A stretch of 64,000 bases of DNA from Ameyamaea chiangmaiensis. GTDB taxonomy: Bacteria > Pseudomonadota > Alphaproteobacteria > Acetobacterales > Acetobacteraceae. A program made the position numbers and the translations under genes. Position 1 is the stretch's first letter. Each line of letters starts with the position of its first letter. This document shows positions 7,681-16,147 of the stretch, piece by piece. The notes under the pieces are model-generated. The model was not told where the DNA came from, did no database searches, and was given only the letters and a program-made list of their open reading frames with translations. The stretch is taken from positions 62,001 to 126,000 of the forward strand of contig NZ_BAPT01000050.1 of assembly GCF_025995235.1 (NCBI RefSeq). The letters are read 5' to 3'.

Positions 7681-8436
7681 ATGACACAAACGGTTCTGGT
7701 AACGGGTGCAACCGCCGGATTCGGGCAGGCCATCGCCCGTCGGCTGGTCGGCGACGGCCACCGTGTCATCGCCACGGGCCGCCGCAAGGCGCGGCTTGAC
7801 GAACTGGCCGCCGAACTCGGCGCGTCGCTGTTGCCGTTCGTGCTCGACATGAATGACCGCGAGGCTCTGCGCGCCCTGCCGGACACGTTGCCCGACGGCT
7901 GGCGCGAGGTGGACGTTCTGGTCAACAACGCCGGTCTCGCCCTGGGGACGGAGCGGTCGCAGAGTGCCGACATTGACGGGTGGGAGACGATGATCTCCAC
8001 CAACGTCAGCGGACTGGTGGAAATCACGCGCGCGTTGCTGCCGGGCATGGTTGAGCGGAACAAGGGCTATGTCATCGCGCTGGGCAGCATAGCGGGGATC
8101 TATCCCTATGTTGGCGGGAACGTCTACGGCGCGACCAAGGCGTTCGTGGAGCAGTTCATGCGCAACCTGCGCACCGATGTGCTGGGACAGCACGTGCGCG
8201 CGACGAACATCGCCCCCGGCCTGTGCGGCGGGACCGAGTTCAGCAATGTGCGCTTCAAGGACGATGCCAAGGCCAGCGCCGTCTATGACAAGACGACACC
8301 GCTGACGGCCGAGGACATTGCCCATACCGTGTCGTGGCTGCTGTCCCTGCCGCCGCACGTGAACATCAACCAGATCGAGATGATGCCTGTCTGTCAGGCC
8401 GCGGGCGGCCTGGCGGTCGACCGGTCGATGGGCTGA
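7681..8436 (+). CDS. SDR family oxidoreductase, YdfG-like
   Basis: A 251-residue classical short-chain dehydrogenase. It has the cofactor loop TGATAGFGQAIA (residues 8-19), basic residues ATGRRKAR after beta 2 that favour NADP, VNNAG near 81, catalytic Ser136, and Tyr149-x-x-x-Lys153. It most resembles E. coli YdfG, an NADP-dependent 3-hydroxy-acid/serine dehydrogenase. The ATG at 7681 sits after GGGGACAGG; an ATG eight codons earlier is less likely. The PPK2 gene starts five bases after its stop, so the two form an operon. Confidence 0.9.
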   Translation: MTQTVLVTGATAGFGQAIARRLVGDGHRVIATGRRKARLDELAAELGASLLPFVLDMNDREALRALPDTLPDGWREVDVLVNNAGLALGTERSQSADIDGWETMISTNVSGLVEITRALLPGMVERNKGYVIALGSIAGIYPYVGGNVYGATKAFVEQFMRNLRTDVLGQHVRATNIAPGLCGGTEFSNVRFKDDAKASAVYDKTTPLTAEDIAHTVSWLLSLPPHVNINQIEMMPVCQAAGGLAVDRSMG

Positions 8437-8441
8437 CGGCG

Positions 8442-9365
8442 ATGGCGACGGACAGCAAGGCGATCGACCGAAGCGCCATTCAGGCACTGCTCCCGCGCTA
8501 CTGCGTGAGCGATGGCGCGAGCTTTCGCGCCGCCGACCATGCGACGGACGACATGGGGGGCCTCGCCCTGCGCAAGAAGGAGGGGCGCGAGATGTTGCGT
8601 GCCTCCGTCCGACGTCTGTCGGAGCTTCAGCAGAAGCTGGAGGCGAACGGGTCCTGGGCGATGCTGGTGGCCTTGCAGGCCATGGATGCGGGCGGCAAGG
8701 ACAGCACGATCAAGCACGTCATGTCGGGGGTCAATCCGCAGGGCGTCGCGGTGACGGCGTTCAAGCAGCCGGGTCCGGTCGAACTGTCCCACGATTTTCT
8801 CTGGCGCCCGCATTTCAGCATTCCGGCGCGTGGCAAGATCGGGATCTTCAACCGCAGCCACTATGAAGAGGTGCTGGTGACGCGGGTGCATCCGGAGGTG
8901 CTGGAGAACGAGAAACTGCCGGCCGCCGTGCAGGGGCCGCATTTCTGGACGCACCGGTATGAGGATATCCGCAACTTCGAAACCTATCTGAGCCGACAGG
9001 GCTTCGTGGTGCTGAAGTTCTTCCTCAACGGATCGAGGGAAAAGCAGCGGCAGCGGTTCCTCAAGCGCCTCAACCGCCCCGACAAGGTCTGGAAGTTCTC
9101 GCCGTCCGATATTCGCGAACGCGGCTATTGGGACGACTACCAGAATGCCTATCATGAGGCGGTCGCGCATACCGCTCAGCCTTGTGCCCCGTGGTACGTC
9201 GTCCCCGGCGACCGCAAATGGTTTGCGCGTCTGGTGGTGATCGAGGCGATGATCGCGGCGCTGGAGAAGCTCGACCTCGGGGAGCCGGAACCCGCGCCCG
9301 AGGTACGCGATTCGCTCAAGAAATTCCGCTCGATCCTCGAACGCGAGGGCAAGAAGGGGGATTGA
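8442..9365 (+). CDS. ppk2: Polyphosphate kinase 2 family protein
   Basis: The 307-residue protein is a single-domain PPK2, which moves phosphate between polyphosphate and nucleotides. It shows the P-loop-like DAGGKDST (residues about 84-91), the lid region FNRSHYEEVLVTRVHP, and the conserved FLNGSREKQRQRFLKR and WKFSPSDIRERGYWDDYQ blocks. The latter are typical of the polyphosphate:AMP/ADP phosphotransferase branch, so it may make ADP or ATP from polyphosphate. It follows the SDR gene by five bases. An in-frame start inside the SDR gene was rejected. The class (I, II or III) is inferred by eye. Confidence 0.9.
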   Translation: MATDSKAIDRSAIQALLPRYCVSDGASFRAADHATDDMGGLALRKKEGREMLRASVRRLSELQQKLEANGSWAMLVALQAMDAGGKDSTIKHVMSGVNPQGVAVTAFKQPGPVELSHDFLWRPHFSIPARGKIGIFNRSHYEEVLVTRVHPEVLENEKLPAAVQGPHFWTHRYEDIRNFETYLSRQGFVVLKFFLNGSREKQRQRFLKRLNRPDKVWKFSPSDIRERGYWDDYQNAYHEAVAHTAQPCAPWYVVPGDRKWFARLVVIEAMIAALEKLDLGEPEPAPEVRDSLKKFRSILEREGKKGD

Positions 9366-9390
9366 CCCGTCCGCGTGCGGTCGTGCGGCG

Positions 9391-10569
9391 TCAGCCCGTC
9401 GGGCCGCGCCGCACGACGGCGTCCGCGATCTCCTCCGGCCGCGTGACGCCGCAATGCGCCATGGCGGCGCGCAGATCGGCACCCAGCAGCCCGATGGCGT
9501 GATCGACCCCGGCAAGCCCCGCCGCGACACATGCCATCAGAAACGGACGGCCGAGAAAAACCGCGTCCGCCCCCAGACCCTGCCCGATCATCACGTCGGT
9601 CCCCCCGCGAAAGCCGCTGTCGGCCAGCACCGTCATGCGACCCGCCGCCTCCCGCATCGCCGCCAGTTGCTCGACCGGGCCCACGATGCCGTCGAGCGTG
9701 CGTGCGCCGTGATTGGACGCCACGATCCCGTCCACGCCGGTCGCGGCCGCGCGGCGCGCGTCGTCAGGATGCAGCAGCCCCTTGAGCACCAGCGCCCCGC
9801 GCCAGCGCGCGCGCAGGCGTTCGATCATGCCCCAGTCAAAGTCCGCCGCGCCGCCGATCGGACCCGCGCCGCGTGCGAACAGGCCGATCCCGCCGGTCGG
9901 CAGTACGTTCAGGATCGCTGGATGGCGTGTGTCGCGCAGCGTGCGTCCCATCGTGCCAATCAGCCAGCGAGGATGCCGCAGCGCGTCCAGCACGAGTTGC
10001 GGGGTCGCGCGAACTGGCATGGCATAACCCGCGCGTGTCTCGGCCAGTCGACGTGCCGCGACCGGTACGTCGACCGTGACGGCGAGCACCGGGAAGCCGG
10101 CGTCCTGCACACGGTCGGTCATGGCGTCGACCACGCCCGTATCGGCGGGCAGATAGGCCGCGAACCACGCGGCCGGATTGATGCGGATGATGTCCTCGAG
10201 CGGCGTGATGGCGTTCGCGCTGAGCATGTAGGGAATGTTCGCCGCCCGCGCGCAGGCCGCCATGATCCGGTCGGCGTCGTAGGCCAGCACCGCCGCTCCC
10301 CCCAGCGGCGCGATGCCAAACGGCAGGGCATAGCGCTGACCGAACAGGGTCACGTCGGTCCGCAGGTCGGATACGGGGCGAAGGCGGCGCGGCACCAGTC
10401 GGTAGGCGTCGAACTGTTGCCGGTTCCAGCGCAGGCTGCGCTCCTCCCCCGCTCCGTTGCGCAGATACGCATAGGCCGCGCGCGGTAGGCGGCGGCGGGC
10501 GGCGGCCTCGAAATCGGCCAGACACAGGAAACGCGACGACAGGGAAGGGGCAGGCATCATCAGGGGCAT
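9391..10569 (-). CDS. FMN-dependent alpha-hydroxy-acid dehydrogenase/oxidase
   Basis: This 392-residue TIM-barrel flavoenzyme belongs to the lactate/glycolate/mandelate oxidising family. Seen are the N-terminal YAYLRNGAGEE block (substrate Tyr), PFGIAPLGG at the FMN site, VDVPVAARR, VLKG with the flavin Lys, catalytic His in SNHGARTLDG, and LADSGFRGGTDV for the FMN phosphate. The usual form of the catalytic block is SNHGGRQLDG, so Gly is Ala and Gln is Thr here, which hints at altered substrate choice. No membrane anchor is obvious. It stands alone, convergent with ppk2, and the substrate cannot be named. Confidence 0.87.
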   Translation of the reverse strand: MPLMMPAPSLSSRFLCLADFEAAARRRLPRAAYAYLRNGAGEERSLRWNRQQFDAYRLVPRRLRPVSDLRTDVTLFGQRYALPFGIAPLGGAAVLAYDADRIMAACARAANIPYMLSANAITPLEDIIRINPAAWFAAYLPADTGVVDAMTDRVQDAGFPVLAVTVDVPVAARRLAETRAGYAMPVRATPQLVLDALRHPRWLIGTMGRTLRDTRHPAILNVLPTGGIGLFARGAGPIGGAADFDWGMIERLRARWRGALVLKGLLHPDDARRAAATGVDGIVASNHGARTLDGIVGPVEQLAAMREAAGRMTVLADSGFRGGTDVMIGQGLGADAVFLGRPFLMACVAAGLAGVDHAIGLLGADLRAAMAHCGVTRPEEIADAVVRRGPTG

Positions 10570-10739
10570 CCGGACGGTGGAGCCTTGTTAACGCGCACGC
10601 CCTGTGCTGCGTCGCGATGACGTTTGCGCGTGGCGCGGGGGCCGGTGCCTTCACGGTCGCCCGGTCGCGGGGCAACCTGCATCGGGAGACAGCGCGTATG
10701 GGCAACGGGAGGGACGGGCAGAATGCCGGAGCGGAGTGA

Positions 10740-11540
10740 ATGCGCGATATCGTGATTCTTGTGGTGTGTGGCGTTGTCGCAACTGCCGTCCGGATCGTCT
10801 GGCGCGCGTGGACGGGGGCCGCGGCACCCCGTTCGCGCCCGGCTTTCCGGCCGGAACGTCCGGCGCCAAAACCCGAACCCGCGCCCGAGCGGGAACCCGA
10901 ACCCGAAGCCGGCCCTCTCGCCGACCTGTCCGACGACGCCCCGCCGTCCGGTGCGGCGTCGACCCGCGTTGCCGACGGGCTGGATGTCGAATCGGCGGCG
11001 GCCAAGGGACAGGACGGTGAACGGCGCGTGGCGATGCTGCTGCGGCGCCTGAACCGGCCGGTGCTGAACGATGTGATCCTGTCCGACAGCCAGGGGCTGA
11101 CGCAGGTCGATCACATCGTGAAAATGCCGTGGGGACTGGTGGTGATCGAGACCAAGAATTATGGCGGCTTTGTCACCGGTACACCCGATCCCGGCGTCTG
11201 GAAGCAGAGCTTCCGCCATTACGGCAGCGACAGGTATTACCTGTTCCAGAACCCGCTGCGCCAGAACACGCGCCACGTCTCGGCCGTGCGGGAGATCTGC
11301 CGCCTGCCCGAACACGTCGTCCCGTTGGTGGTCTTCGCGGGCAAGGCGCGGACCAGCCCGCGTATTCACGCGCGGATCGTTCGCATCGCGTGGCTCGTCA
11401 CATGGTTTGGTCAGCGGCCGGAACTGCCGTTCATCAGCTATCAGCGCCTCGATGATGCGTGGGACAGCCTGAAAATAAATGCCAACGCCAACAGCCATCG
11501 CCGAGAGGAACATCTGGCCGCGTTGCGGGCGCGGGCCTGA
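10740..11540 (+). CDS. Membrane-anchored NERD (nuclease-related) domain protein
   Basis: The 266-residue protein has one N-terminal transmembrane helix (about 3-20), a Pro/Glu-rich linker with repeated PEPE units (about 35-60), and a NERD domain (about 88-200). The nuclease-like core is GQDGER, QVDHIV with Asp124, and ETKNYGG with Glu137 and Lys139, matching the D-(E/Q)xK pattern of restriction-endonuclease-fold proteins. It may act on DNA at the membrane, but NERD proteins have no settled role. The DUF3465 gene follows 89 bases later. There is no restriction or phage context. Confidence 0.85.
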   Translation: MRDIVILVVCGVVATAVRIVWRAWTGAAAPRSRPAFRPERPAPKPEPAPEREPEPEAGPLADLSDDAPPSGAASTRVADGLDVESAAAKGQDGERRVAMLLRRLNRPVLNDVILSDSQGLTQVDHIVKMPWGLVVIETKNYGGFVTGTPDPGVWKQSFRHYGSDRYYLFQNPLRQNTRHVSAVREICRLPEHVVPLVVFAGKARTSPRIHARIVRIAWLVTWFGQRPELPFISYQRLDDAWDSLKINANANSHRREEHLAALRARA

Positions 11541-11629
11541 TGGGTGTCCGATGCGTCGCAGCCCCAGGGTCGTGTGGCGGTGCGGTCGGTGATACCGTGT
11601 CGGTCCAAGGCTCGTTATGGAATCCGGAT

Positions 11630-12079
11630 GTGAAGACGCTTATTCTCGCCGCCCTGTTAGCCTCGACCGTCACGCTGCAGGCAGCGCAGGGCCAGACCGC
11701 CCCCAGTCCGCGCTGCGACAACGGGCGCTTCCTCGCCGACCAGCGCGCTTTTGACGAGGGCGCTCCCCGCACTGACAGGGCGGAGCATCTCTGCGGAACG
11801 GTGGTCGCCGTGGCGCCGGCGCGCCATACCCGCAGCGGCATGCACGGCTTTTTCTACCTGTCGGTCGGGCAGGGCGTGTCGATCCGGATCGTCTCGGACC
11901 TCGACCGGATGAATGCCCCGGCATGGCCGTGGGTGGCCAAGGGCGATCAGGTGGAGGTGGTCGGCCGTTACTATTTCGACTCGCCGCGTCGTCAGGGGAT
12001 CGACTGGACCCATCACGGCACCGGGCGCACATGGCCGGTCGAGGGCTTCGTCACTGTGAACGGCACAACCTATCGATAG
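11630..12079 (+). CDS. Secreted DUF3465 domain protein
   Basis: Read from a GTG start, the 149-residue protein begins with a clean signal peptide (VKTLILAALLASTVTLQAAQG). A DUF3465-like domain follows: CGTVVAV, HGFFYLSVGQGVSIRI, VAKGDQVEVVGRYYFD, and the ending IDWTHHGTGR then GFVTVNGTTY. That ending matches the 'I-W-T-H-H ... G-W-x-x-x-N-G-x-x-Y' pattern of this small periplasmic OB-like family, whose function is unknown. The upstream frame is non-coding in character, so the GTG was preferred, although the ribosome site is weak. Confidence 0.75.
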   Translation: MKTLILAALLASTVTLQAAQGQTAPSPRCDNGRFLADQRAFDEGAPRTDRAEHLCGTVVAVAPARHTRSGMHGFFYLSVGQGVSIRIVSDLDRMNAPAWPWVAKGDQVEVVGRYYFDSPRRQGIDWTHHGTGRTWPVEGFVTVNGTTYR

Positions 12080-12111
12080 GCGGGGCAATCCCGGTCCGCC
12101 GGTCTGTCCAT

Positions 12112-12915
12112 TCAGCGGGCGGGCTTACGGGCAAGATAAAGCGGGCTGACGAAATGGCGTCGAACGCTGCCCCCGAACGCATCGTCGACCAGGCGAGCCA
12201 GAGCGTCGAGCAATACACGGCGTCTCTCCGGGGTGGCCCGTATGACGTTTGAAAACGTGGCTGCCAGCGACTGGACCCCGACGGCATCCATGTCGATCGT
12301 CCAACGCACGATCTCGGACTGCACGTTTTCGAAGCCGGCGTCCTGCAGGTCGGCGACCCGCGCCGCCACGTCCAGTCCGAAGGGTCTTTGGCCGCGTTCC
12401 CAGGAGGGCGAAGTCTGCAACCCCTTGAACAGCGACGTCGCACGTTGATGGAAGGCGTCCGGATAGTCGGGGTCACCGAACACGGTCCACCACATTGCCC
12501 AAACGCCGCCAGGACGTAACGCCTGATGCACTCGTCCCAGAGCGTCGACCTGCGGGAGCCAGTGGAACGACGTCGCGGCAACACCCAGATCGTACGATGC
12601 TGGCCCCAGCAAGGCTTTTTCCCAAGGCTCGACGATGATCTCGCAGGTCGCTCCTGCCGCCTCCGTGCGTTGTGCAAGAAGGCATGCCAGACGCGCGTCC
12701 GGTTCGACCGCCGTTAGATGTGCTGGTTTGTCCCGCAAAAGCGCGACAGTCGCCTTGCCGGTACCGGCACCGATTTCGAACACGCGCGCACCGGCGACAG
12801 GCATGTAGGCCCGGAGCGCGGTGAACACAGCGGCGGGATAGGGTGGTCGCGCCTCGTCATAAAGGGCCGGGTCGTTGCCAAACACCTGACGGCCATGCAG
12901 CAACGGCTCGGACAT
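12112..12915 (-). CDS. Class I SAM-dependent methyltransferase
   Basis: This 267-residue protein has motif I VFEIGAGTGKATVALL (about 45-60), an acidic end of beta 2 (AVEPDARL), and a later SFHWLPQVDALGRVHQALRPGGVWAMWW block, all typical of class I methyltransferases of the Methyltransf_11/25 type. These often act on small molecules or lipids, but no substrate is indicated. It lies downstream of clpA on the same strand, separated from it by a strong terminator, so it needs its own promoter. Confidence 0.87.
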   Translation of the reverse strand: MSEPLLHGRQVFGNDPALYDEARPPYPAAVFTALRAYMPVAGARVFEIGAGTGKATVALLRDKPAHLTAVEPDARLACLLAQRTEAAGATCEIIVEPWEKALLGPASYDLGVAATSFHWLPQVDALGRVHQALRPGGVWAMWWTVFGDPDYPDAFHQRATSLFKGLQTSPSWERGQRPFGLDVAARVADLQDAGFENVQSEIVRWTIDMDAVGVQSLAATFSNVIRATPERRRVLLDALARLVDDAFGGSVRRHFVSPLYLARKPAR

Positions 12916-12946
12916 AGACAGGGCCTGCCTCCCGCAGGGACGGCGA

Positions 12947-12977
12947 TAAAGGAAAAGCCCCGCCGTCAGGCGGGGCT
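12947..12977 (-). terminator. Rho-independent terminator of clpA
   Basis: On the minus strand AGCCCCGCC and GGCGGGGCT form a perfect 9-bp GC-rich stem with a TGAC loop, followed at once by TTTTCCTTTA. It lies 7 bases past the clpA stop and ends the clpA transcript before the methyltransferase gene. Confidence 0.92.
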
Positions 12978-12984
12978 CTGGTGA

Positions 12985-15318
12985 TCAGTCGGCGGTTTCG
13001 GCCTCTTTCTCGTTCCCGCCTTCGTCATTCTCGGCCGACGAGGCCGAGGGCGGGGCGATGAAGTCGAACTCCAGCTTGCCGTCCTGAAGGCCGATGCGCA
13101 CGGCACCGCCCTTGACCAGACGACCGAACAGAAGCTCCTCAGCCAACGGCTTCTTGATGTGCTCCTGAATCACGCGGCCCAGCGGCCGTGCACCATACAG
13201 ACGGTCGTATCCCCGGTCGGCGAGCCATTCCTTGGCGGCCGACGAGATCTCGATCGTGACATTGCGATCGGCAAGCTGTGCCTCGAGCTGCAGCACGAAC
13301 TTCTCGACCACGCGTCCGACGATGTCCGGCGTCAGGTTGGCAAACGGGATGATCGCGTCCAGACGGTTGCGGAACTCGGGGGTGAAGATGCGCTTGATCG
13401 CCTCCTCGTCCTCGCCCGCACGGCTGTCGCGGCCGAAACCGATGGCCTCCTTGCTCAGGTCCGCTGCGCCCGCGTTGGTGGTCATGATCAGGATCACGTT
13501 GCGGAAATCGACCGTCTTGCCGTTGTGGTCGGTCAGGCGACCATGGTCCATCACCTGCAACAGCACGTTATACAGGTCCGGATGCGCCTTCTCGATCTCG
13601 TCGAGCAGCAGTACCGCATGCGGGTGCTGGTCGATCGCATCGGTCAGCAGGCCGCCCTGGTCGAAGCCGACATAGCCCGGCGGGGCACCGATCAGGCGCG
13701 AGATCGAATGCCGCTCCATGTACTCCGACATGTCGAAACGGATCAGCTCGATCCCCAAGGTCGCGGCGAGCTGCTTGGCGACCTCGGTCTTGCCGACGCC
13801 TGTGGGGCCGGAGAACAGGTAGTTGCCGATCGGCTTTTCCGCGTCCCGCAGCCCGGCACGCGACAGCTTGATCGCCGCCGTCAGTGCCTCGATCGCACGG
13901 TTCTGGCCGAACACCATGTTCTTCAGGTCGCGCTCGAGGGTGCGCAGCGTTTCCTTGTCGTCGGCAGACACGCTTTTGGGCGGAATACGCGCGATTTTGG
14001 CCACGATGTCTTCGACATCGCGCAGCGTCACGGTCTTGCGGCGCCGGTTCTCCGGCACCAGCATGCGGGAGGCGCCGACTTCATCGATCACGTCGATCGC
14101 CTTGTCCGGCAGCTTGCGGTCATGAATATATTTCGCCGCGAGCTCTACCGCCCCGCGCAACGCCTCGTCGGTGTAGCGAACCTTGTGATGGCGCTCGTAG
14201 TTGGTCTTCAGGCCACGCAGGATCTTGATCGCATCGTCGACACTCGGTTCGGCCACATCGATTTTCTGGAACCGGCGCACCAGCGCCCGGTCCTTCTCGA
14301 AGTGCTGGCGGAACTCCTTGTACGTCGTCGACCCGATGCAGCGCAGCGTGCCCGCCGCCAGCGCGGGCTTCAGCAGGTTCGACGCGTCCATCGCGCCGCC
14401 CGACGTCGCACCCGCGCCGATCACCGTGTGGATCTCGTCGATGAACAGGATGCCGCCCGGATTCTGGTCGAGCTCCGTGACCACGGCTTTCAACCGCTCC
14501 TCGAAATCGCCGCGATAGCGCGTCCCGGCCAGCAGCGCGCCCATGTCGAGCGCGTAGATGGTCGATTTCAGCAGGACCTCCGGCACGTCGCCCTCGACGA
14601 TCCGCTTGGCCAGTCCTTCCGCGATGGCGGTCTTGCCCACGCCGGGATCACCGACATACAGCGGGTTGTTCTTGGTGCGGCGACACAGGATCTGGATCGT
14701 GCGCTCGATCTCGGAGTCGCGGCCGATCAGCGGATCGATCTTGCCGTCCTCGGCCTTGACGTTGAGGTTCACGCAATACGTTGACAGCGCGTCCTGGCCC
14801 TTTTTCTCGGCCTTGCCGCGTTCCTCGCGCTCGGTCGGCTCCCCGCTCTCTTGTCCCGCGACGGGGCGGCGCGTCGTCCGGTCCGGCGCCTTGGCGATGC
14901 CGTGCGAGATGAAATTGACCGCATCCAGACGCGTCATGTCCTGAAGCTGCAGGAAATAGACGGCATGGCTCTCACGCTCGGCGAACAGGGCGACGAGGAC
15001 GTTCGCGCCGGTCACTTCGTCCCGGCCGGTGGACTGGACGTGAATGGCCGCGCGCTGGATGACACGCTGGAACGCGGCGGTCGGCTTGGGTTCAGTAACG
15101 CGATCGGCGGCCAGGCCGGCCAGGTCCTTGTCGAGGAACTCGGTCAGGTCGCCGCGCAGCTTGCCGAGATCGACGCCGCAGGCGCGAAACACGCCGACCG
15201 CGTCGTCGTCGTCGACAAGGGCCAGCAGAAGATGTTCGAGGGTCGCGTATTCATGCTTGCGGTCCCCGGCCAGGGTCAGGGCCCGATGCAGCGTCTGCTC
15301 AAGATTTCGTGACAACAT
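12985..15318 (-). CDS. clpA: ATP-dependent Clp protease ATP-binding subunit ClpA
   Basis: ClpA is the AAA+ unfoldase that feeds ClpP, with ClpS as its N-end-rule adaptor. The 777-residue protein has the N-domain (about 1-145, LEHLLLALVDDDDAV), a first AAA+ module with Walker A GDPGVGKT and Walker B ILFIDEIHT, and a second module with GPTGVGKTEVAK and LLLDEIEKAHPD. The acidic C-terminal tail ends in KEAETAD. The start ATG (MLSRNLEQ) is preceded by AGGAGCG at good spacing; an upstream in-frame start lacks one. It lies downstream of clpS on the same strand with a 171-bp gap. Confidence 0.97.
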   Translation of the reverse strand: MLSRNLEQTLHRALTLAGDRKHEYATLEHLLLALVDDDDAVGVFRACGVDLGKLRGDLTEFLDKDLAGLAADRVTEPKPTAAFQRVIQRAAIHVQSTGRDEVTGANVLVALFAERESHAVYFLQLQDMTRLDAVNFISHGIAKAPDRTTRRPVAGQESGEPTEREERGKAEKKGQDALSTYCVNLNVKAEDGKIDPLIGRDSEIERTIQILCRRTKNNPLYVGDPGVGKTAIAEGLAKRIVEGDVPEVLLKSTIYALDMGALLAGTRYRGDFEERLKAVVTELDQNPGGILFIDEIHTVIGAGATSGGAMDASNLLKPALAAGTLRCIGSTTYKEFRQHFEKDRALVRRFQKIDVAEPSVDDAIKILRGLKTNYERHHKVRYTDEALRGAVELAAKYIHDRKLPDKAIDVIDEVGASRMLVPENRRRKTVTLRDVEDIVAKIARIPPKSVSADDKETLRTLERDLKNMVFGQNRAIEALTAAIKLSRAGLRDAEKPIGNYLFSGPTGVGKTEVAKQLAATLGIELIRFDMSEYMERHSISRLIGAPPGYVGFDQGGLLTDAIDQHPHAVLLLDEIEKAHPDLYNVLLQVMDHGRLTDHNGKTVDFRNVILIMTTNAGAADLSKEAIGFGRDSRAGEDEEAIKRIFTPEFRNRLDAIIPFANLTPDIVGRVVEKFVLQLEAQLADRNVTIEISSAAKEWLADRGYDRLYGARPLGRVIQEHIKKPLAEELLFGRLVKGGAVRIGLQDGKLEFDFIAPPSASSAENDEGGNEKEAETAD

Positions 15319-15489
15319 ATCAGACGCTCCTGTTCGATGGGTCATCCATCCCGGCGGCTGCCGTTCCGGCCGACACGTTCACGCACGGATCCAATGTGGG
15401 ACGTCGTGGACCGCTATGCGAGAGGAAACATATCGAAACTGTGTTACAAACGGCGAATATGCCGATGATTGACGCCGACCGCTCCCGTT

Positions 15490-15924
15490 TCAATCCTTTT
15501 CGATCGTGCACTGGAGCGGGTGCTGGTTCTGGCGGGCCAGGTCCATCACCTGCGACACCTTGCTTTCGGCGACCTCGTACGTAAACACGCCGCACACGCC
15601 GACCCCGCGCTTGTGCACATGCAGCATGATGCTTGTCGCCTCGTCGCGGTTTTTCTGGAAAAAACGTTCCAGGACATGAACGACGAATTCCATCGGCGTG
15701 TAGTCGTCGTTGAGCATCAGCACCTTGTACATCGCGGGCTTGCGCGGTTTGGTGCGGGCGCGGATGACAACCGACGTGTGTGTGTCGTCGTCGTTGCCAC
15801 CGGTATCACCCTCGCGGCGGGTGGGACCATTGCCGCCATGGGCGACGCACGACAGCTCGACGGCAGGCGCGTGTCGCACGGCGTTGCGATCGGAGGCGGT
15901 GAGGGCGGATCGATACGACATCAT
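15490..15924 (-). CDS. clpS: ATP-dependent Clp protease adaptor ClpS
   Basis: ClpS delivers N-degron substrates to ClpA. The conserved core is YKVLMLNDDYTPMEFVVHVL with the Asn-Asp-Asp and Met that line the N-degron pocket, then the HVHKRGVGVCGVFTYEVAE block and the ending QHPLQCTIEKD. From the first ATG the protein is 144 residues, with about 65 poorly conserved residues before the core, longer than usual. The true start is therefore uncertain: 15921 (ATG) or an internal GTG is possible, and a TATGAT sequence at 15930-15935 could be a -10 box placed very close to the first ATG. clpA follows on the same strand. Confidence 0.93.
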   Translation of the reverse strand: MMSYRSALTASDRNAVRHAPAVELSCVAHGGNGPTRREGDTGGNDDDTHTSVVIRARTKPRKPAMYKVLMLNDDYTPMEFVVHVLERFFQKNRDEATSIMLHVHKRGVGVCGVFTYEVAESKVSQVMDLARQNQHPLQCTIEKD

Positions 15925-16147
15925 AGCCCATCATATTGGGATTTTGTGGCGCGACGGAAGGGGTTTCCCGGCGATAGCCCGCACGGGGGCGCCCCGCGCC
16001 GGGCCGAAGCGGGCGGGAACGCCGACGGGGACAGGTATCTTTCGAAGCGCGGCCCGCGAAGCGACGGTCTCTTAACGATATTTTAGCTGGACGAACGCAA
16101 AGTGGACTCTCTACGGTGCACCGATAAGGTGCGTTTGGGGGCGGTCG

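Noticed and set aside
13159..14784. 541-codon frame on the plus strand opposite clpA
   Set aside because: It lies wholly inside clpA on the other strand and reads as His/Arg/Gln-rich repeats of no known family.
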